Shown: piece after piece, positions 5,483 through 7,820 of the stretch
Layout: each line of letters begins with the position of its first letter
How positions within the stretch are numbered: position 1 is the first letter of the stretch
DNA from: Candidatus Thorarchaeota archaeon SMTZ1-83
GTDB taxonomy: Archaea; Asgardarchaeota; Thorarchaeia; Thorarchaeales; Thorarchaeaceae
Length of the DNA: 7,820 nucleotides
Reading direction: 5' to 3'
Assembly: GCA_001563325.1 (NCBI GenBank)
Contig: LRSK01000036.1
Location: 1 to 7,820 of the forward strand
Translations under genes and position numbers: made by a program
The notes under the pieces: model-generated
The model's input: only the letters and a program-made list of their open reading frames with translations
Database searches by the model: none
Told to the model about the DNA's origin: nothing

Positions 5483-7045
5483 TCAGCTGCTCCCAGCGAG
5501 TTCCTTCATTCGAGCTTCAACAATCTCCAAGACTTCGTGCTTGAGCTTCATGCCGTCCCCTATTATCTTCTTGACATCCTCTGCGGTCTTCTTGACGAAG
5601 TCCTTGTCCTTGATGTTATCCAGGTTGATGCGAACGTTGAGTGCCGCACCCTCGATTGCCGCCATGAGAGCGTGTGCTGCCACGCCTGCGTCAGTTATTG
5701 AGTTGATGTTGCCCTTCTCCGCAGCTACTTTCGCATGCGTGAGTGCATCAAACGAGTGGCGCATAGTTAGTAACGGAACCTCTGCAGCATGGATTGTCGT
5801 CCTCTCTGTTGCACTCTCCTTCTGCTTTCTTTCTGCAGCGGTTTCTTCGGACATCTTGAAAGTGGCCATCACCTCATCGAAAGCAGCCGAGTCCTTCTCA
5901 ACAAGGTCCATGAGAACACCTCTGTCGTAGTCCACAGCATGTCGATGCTTCACCATCTCCTCCTTGATTGCGACGAACTTTCGCCCCGACAGAGACAGTC
6001 CAGTCACCATTCCGACCAAGGCCGCACCGTAGGATCCTATTGCAGCAGCCACACTTCCTCCTCCAGGTGTGGCCCGAGCCCGTTTAACCTCATCACCAAA
6101 CTCGATAAGTGACATCTCGCTGAAGGTCTTTTTCTTGGGATCCTCAACACCACCAAGATAGTAGAGGTCAAGAATCATTGAACCGTCCAGCTTCTCCGGC
6201 TGAAGGTAGTATCTCAGAGCGTCGATTAGCGCAAATAGTGGCACCATGCCCACGATCTCTGTTTCAAATACTGTTGCTCCAAACCTCTTTGCCTCGTTAC
6301 GCACAACCTCGAGAACTTGGTGAATCTTTGTTTTCTTCGGATGTGTCAAGTTTAGAGAGACTTGGACACAATTCTTGGCTGGCAGGTCCAAGCCGATTCC
6401 TTGCACATTAGCAAACCCACCAGTGAGTCCTCTAACTGCGTTTGCACAGGCCTTCGCTACCTCAACGTTGGTTGTGTTTAGATTCAGATTGAATGCAATC
6501 AGGAAATTGCGTGCACCAGTAGCTGTGGCACCAGCTGTTGGGTGAATCTTCTTTGGACCATAGTCAGGATCCTTAGCCGGGTCTTCTCCAATCTGTTCTC
6601 TAAGGCCTTCAAACTCACCTTCTCTTATGTTTGGCAGGTCCTTTCGCTCAGGTCGCGTTGCAGATTTGCTGTAGAGATAGACAGGGACTCCGCTCTTTTC
6701 TGAGAACTCCTGTGCAAACTCCTTTGACAGCTCGATGCATTCTCCTATCGTCGTGCCGTGAAGAGGAATGAAAGGCACAACATCAATTGCACCCATCCTT
6801 GGATGGGCACCCTCGTGCTTAGTGAGATCAATCTTCTTCACAGCCAGTTCGGCGGCCTTCAATGCAGCCTCCTTGACTTTCTGAGGTTCTCCAATGAATG
6901 TGAACACCGAACGATTGTGATCTGAATCGAATTCCACATCCAGAAGACGTACACCCTCAACGCTCTGAATTGCCTCTGACAATGCATCAATGACATCCTT
7001 TCGGCGCCCTTCAGAGAAGTTGGGTACACACTCAATAACCTTCAA
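5483..7045 (-). CDS. ftcD: Bifunctional glutamate formimidoyltransferase / formimino-THF cyclodeaminase
   Basis: Transfers the formimino group from formiminoglutamate to tetrahydrofolate, then deaminates 5-formimino-THF to 5,10-methenyl-THF and ammonia. From TTG at 7045 it has 520 residues, close to the roughly 541 of mammalian bifunctional enzymes. The transferase N-terminal part (about 1-180) shows KVIECVPNFSEGR (2-14), DHNRSVFTF (42-50) and HPRMGAIDVVPF (81-92), where His81 corresponds to catalytic His82 of the pig enzyme. The second transferase subdomain spans about 181-300. The cyclodeaminase (about 310-515) has ATPGGGSVAA (325-334), EKDSAAF (383-389), GNINSITDAG (445-454) and AALNVRINL (467-475). 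TTG gives the usual family N-terminus and has GGTGA five bases before it; GTG at 7054 is the main alternative, and a GTG-free extension to 7129 is unlikely. It follows folD after about 64 bases, so it is probably in the same operon. Confidence 0.95.
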   Translation of the reverse strand: MKVIECVPNFSEGRRKDVIDALSEAIQSVEGVRLLDVEFDSDHNRSVFTFIGEPQKVKEAALKAAELAVKKIDLTKHEGAHPRMGAIDVVPFIPLHGTTIGECIELSKEFAQEFSEKSGVPVYLYSKSATRPERKDLPNIREGEFEGLREQIGEDPAKDPDYGPKKIHPTAGATATGARNFLIAFNLNLNTTNVEVAKACANAVRGLTGGFANVQGIGLDLPAKNCVQVSLNLTHPKKTKIHQVLEVVRNEAKRFGATVFETEIVGMVPLFALIDALRYYLQPEKLDGSMILDLYYLGGVEDPKKKTFSEMSLIEFGDEVKRARATPGGGSVAAAIGSYGAALVGMVTGLSLSGRKFVAIKEEMVKHRHAVDYDRGVLMDLVEKDSAAFDEVMATFKMSEETAAERKQKESATERTTIHAAEVPLLTMRHSFDALTHAKVAAEKGNINSITDAGVAAHALMAAIEGAALNVRINLDNIKDKDFVKKTAEDVKKIIGDGMKLKHEVLEIVEARMKELAGSS

Positions 7046-7050
7046 GCGAT

Positions 7051-7055
7051 TCACC
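7051..7055 (-). promoter_or_regulatory. Ribosome binding site deciding the ftcD start
   Basis: The minus strand reads GGTGA, then ATCGC, then TTG. GGTGA matches part of the archaeal anti-Shine-Dalgarno complement and lies at good spacing from the TTG at 7045. It overlaps the alternative GTG start at 7054, so only one of the two readings is likely correct. Confidence 0.45.
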
Positions 7056-7109
7056 GATGCCCGCTCGGCCCACGGACACACAAAAGCGTTTGGGACGAGG
7101 TCTAGACAC

Positions 7110-7820
7110 TTACTCTGCTGCACCTTCAACTGAGGCCCTATACGCAGCTAGGACGTTCTTCAAGAGCATAGTGATGGTCATCGGGCCGACTCCTCCAGGT
7201 ACAGGAGTCACACACATCGCTTTGTTCTTCACGTTCTCGAAATCAACATCTCCTAGAGGAGTAGCAACGTCTATGACCACTGCACCCTCTTTGACCATCT
7301 CGGACGTTATGAAGAAGGGGTCACTCTCATCTTGTCTCCGGCCTATCGCGCTCACAAGTACATCGGCCTGTCTTGTGAAGGAGGAGAGATCTGCTGTTCT
7401 AGAGTGGCAAACAGTGACTGTAGCATTGCGATTGAGAAGGAGCATTATGAGTGGCTTCCCTACAATCGTTGACCGATTTATGATTACCACGTGCTTCCCG
7501 GAGAGGTCCTCCAGTCCAATCGAATCGAGAATCGTGACAATCCCTTGTGGAGTTGCGGAGCTGAGCTCTTCACCCCCATAGAATAGACGATAGACATTCA
7601 CGGGAGAGAACCCGTCAACATCCTTCATCGAGTCTATCGCTCCAATTATCGCCTTCTCGTCAATATGGTCTGGGAGCGGAAGCTGAACCAATATCCCATG
7701 AACTGTGGAATCTTGGTTCAGCTTGTTGATGAGCAGGATTAGCTGTTCTTCGGTAGTGTTTTCAGGCAAGTCGTGGTGGTCCGATAGAATGCCTACTTTG
7801 TTTGATGCCTTGTGCTTCAT
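7110..7820 (-). CDS. folD: Methylenetetrahydrofolate dehydrogenase / methenyl-THF cyclohydrolase, N-terminus missing
   Basis: Interconverts 5,10-methylene-THF, 5,10-methenyl-THF and 10-formyl-THF, using NAD(P). The 236 visible residues cover most of the usual 280-300. The ATG at the very edge is internal: MKHKA is the end of the family's YxxxK catalytic segment, so visible Lys2 should be the catalytic lysine and its partner tyrosine lies outside the window, with about 50-55 residues missing. Also visible are GILVQLPLPDHI (42-53), DVDGFSPVNV (67-76), the dinucleotide-binding segment INRSTIVGKP (114-123) and PVPGGVGPMT (210-219). In the nucleotide segment the usual GRS is NRS. It is upstream of, and probably co-transcribed with, the formiminotransferase-cyclodeaminase, whose product methenyl-THF is a FolD substrate. 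The operon promoter is likely beyond the right edge. Confidence 0.96.
   Translation of the reverse strand: MKHKASNKVGILSDHHDLPENTTEEQLILLINKLNQDSTVHGILVQLPLPDHIDEKAIIGAIDSMKDVDGFSPVNVYRLFYGGEELSSATPQGIVTILDSIGLEDLSGKHVVIINRSTIVGKPLIMLLLNRNATVTVCHSRTADLSSFTRQADVLVSAIGRRQDESDPFFITSEMVKEGAVVIDVATPLGDVDFENVKNKAMCVTPVPGGVGPMTITMLLKNVLAAYRASVEGAAE

Noticed and set aside
4639..5701. Several plus-strand open frames of 66-126 codons
   Set aside because: All antisense to DUF166 or the formiminotransferase-cyclodeaminase, with no recognisable motifs.
7046..7129. Twenty-eight-codon upstream extension of the formiminotransferase-cyclodeaminase overlapping folD
   Set aside because: The conserved family N-terminus begins at KVIECVPNFSEG, right after the TTG at 7045, which has a suitable ribosome binding site.
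7818..7820. ATG at the right edge as the true folD start
   Set aside because: MKHKA belongs to the internal catalytic YxxxK segment of FolD, so the real start is outside the window.

Overview
This 7.8 kb window looks archaeal and is packed with chromosomal metabolic genes. The evidence for archaea is indirect. Two plus-strand genes have TATA-like boxes centred about 27-28 bases before their start codons, as in leaderless archaeal transcripts. Several starts are GTG, TTG or CTG. The lipoate ligase and GHMP sugar kinase read like archaeal versions, and a DUF166 protein, which I know mainly from archaea, is present. Base composition is moderate. A tetrahydrofolate-using archaeon, for example an Asgard or Thermoplasmatota-type lineage, would fit, but the clade cannot be fixed from this sequence alone.

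Layout, left to right. Positions 1-2290 (minus strand) hold an ABC-2 type export system: an ATPase gene followed by an overlapping polytopic permease gene that runs off the left edge. The permease frame is open for 508 codons but has no ATG near its head. A 96-base divergent intergenic region (2291-2386) separates this pair from a plus-strand lipoate-protein ligase (2387-3481). That protein carries both the catalytic domain and the C-terminal accessory domain in one chain. A 67-base spacer with a TATA box inside a short dyad precedes a plus-strand galactokinase-like GHMP sugar kinase (3549-4622).

Positions 4624-7820 (minus strand) form a probable operon transcribed folD, then formiminotransferase-cyclodeaminase, then a cysteine-rich DUF166 protein. 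It converges on the sugar kinase with one base between the two stop codons. folD is cut by the right edge and lacks about the first 50-55 codons.

How the genes work together: the formiminotransferase-cyclodeaminase moves the formimino group of formiminoglutamate (a histidine-breakdown product) to tetrahydrofolate and deaminates it to 5,10-methenyl-THF. FolD interconverts methenyl-THF with methylene-THF and 10-formyl-THF. The lipoate ligase could feed the same pool indirectly if its target is the glycine-cleavage H protein, but that link is inference. DUF166 sits in the folate operon without a known role and is the most interesting unknown here. No RNA genes, CRISPR arrays, mobile elements or other signs of recent transfer were seen, and no stretch longer than 100 bases lacks a gene.
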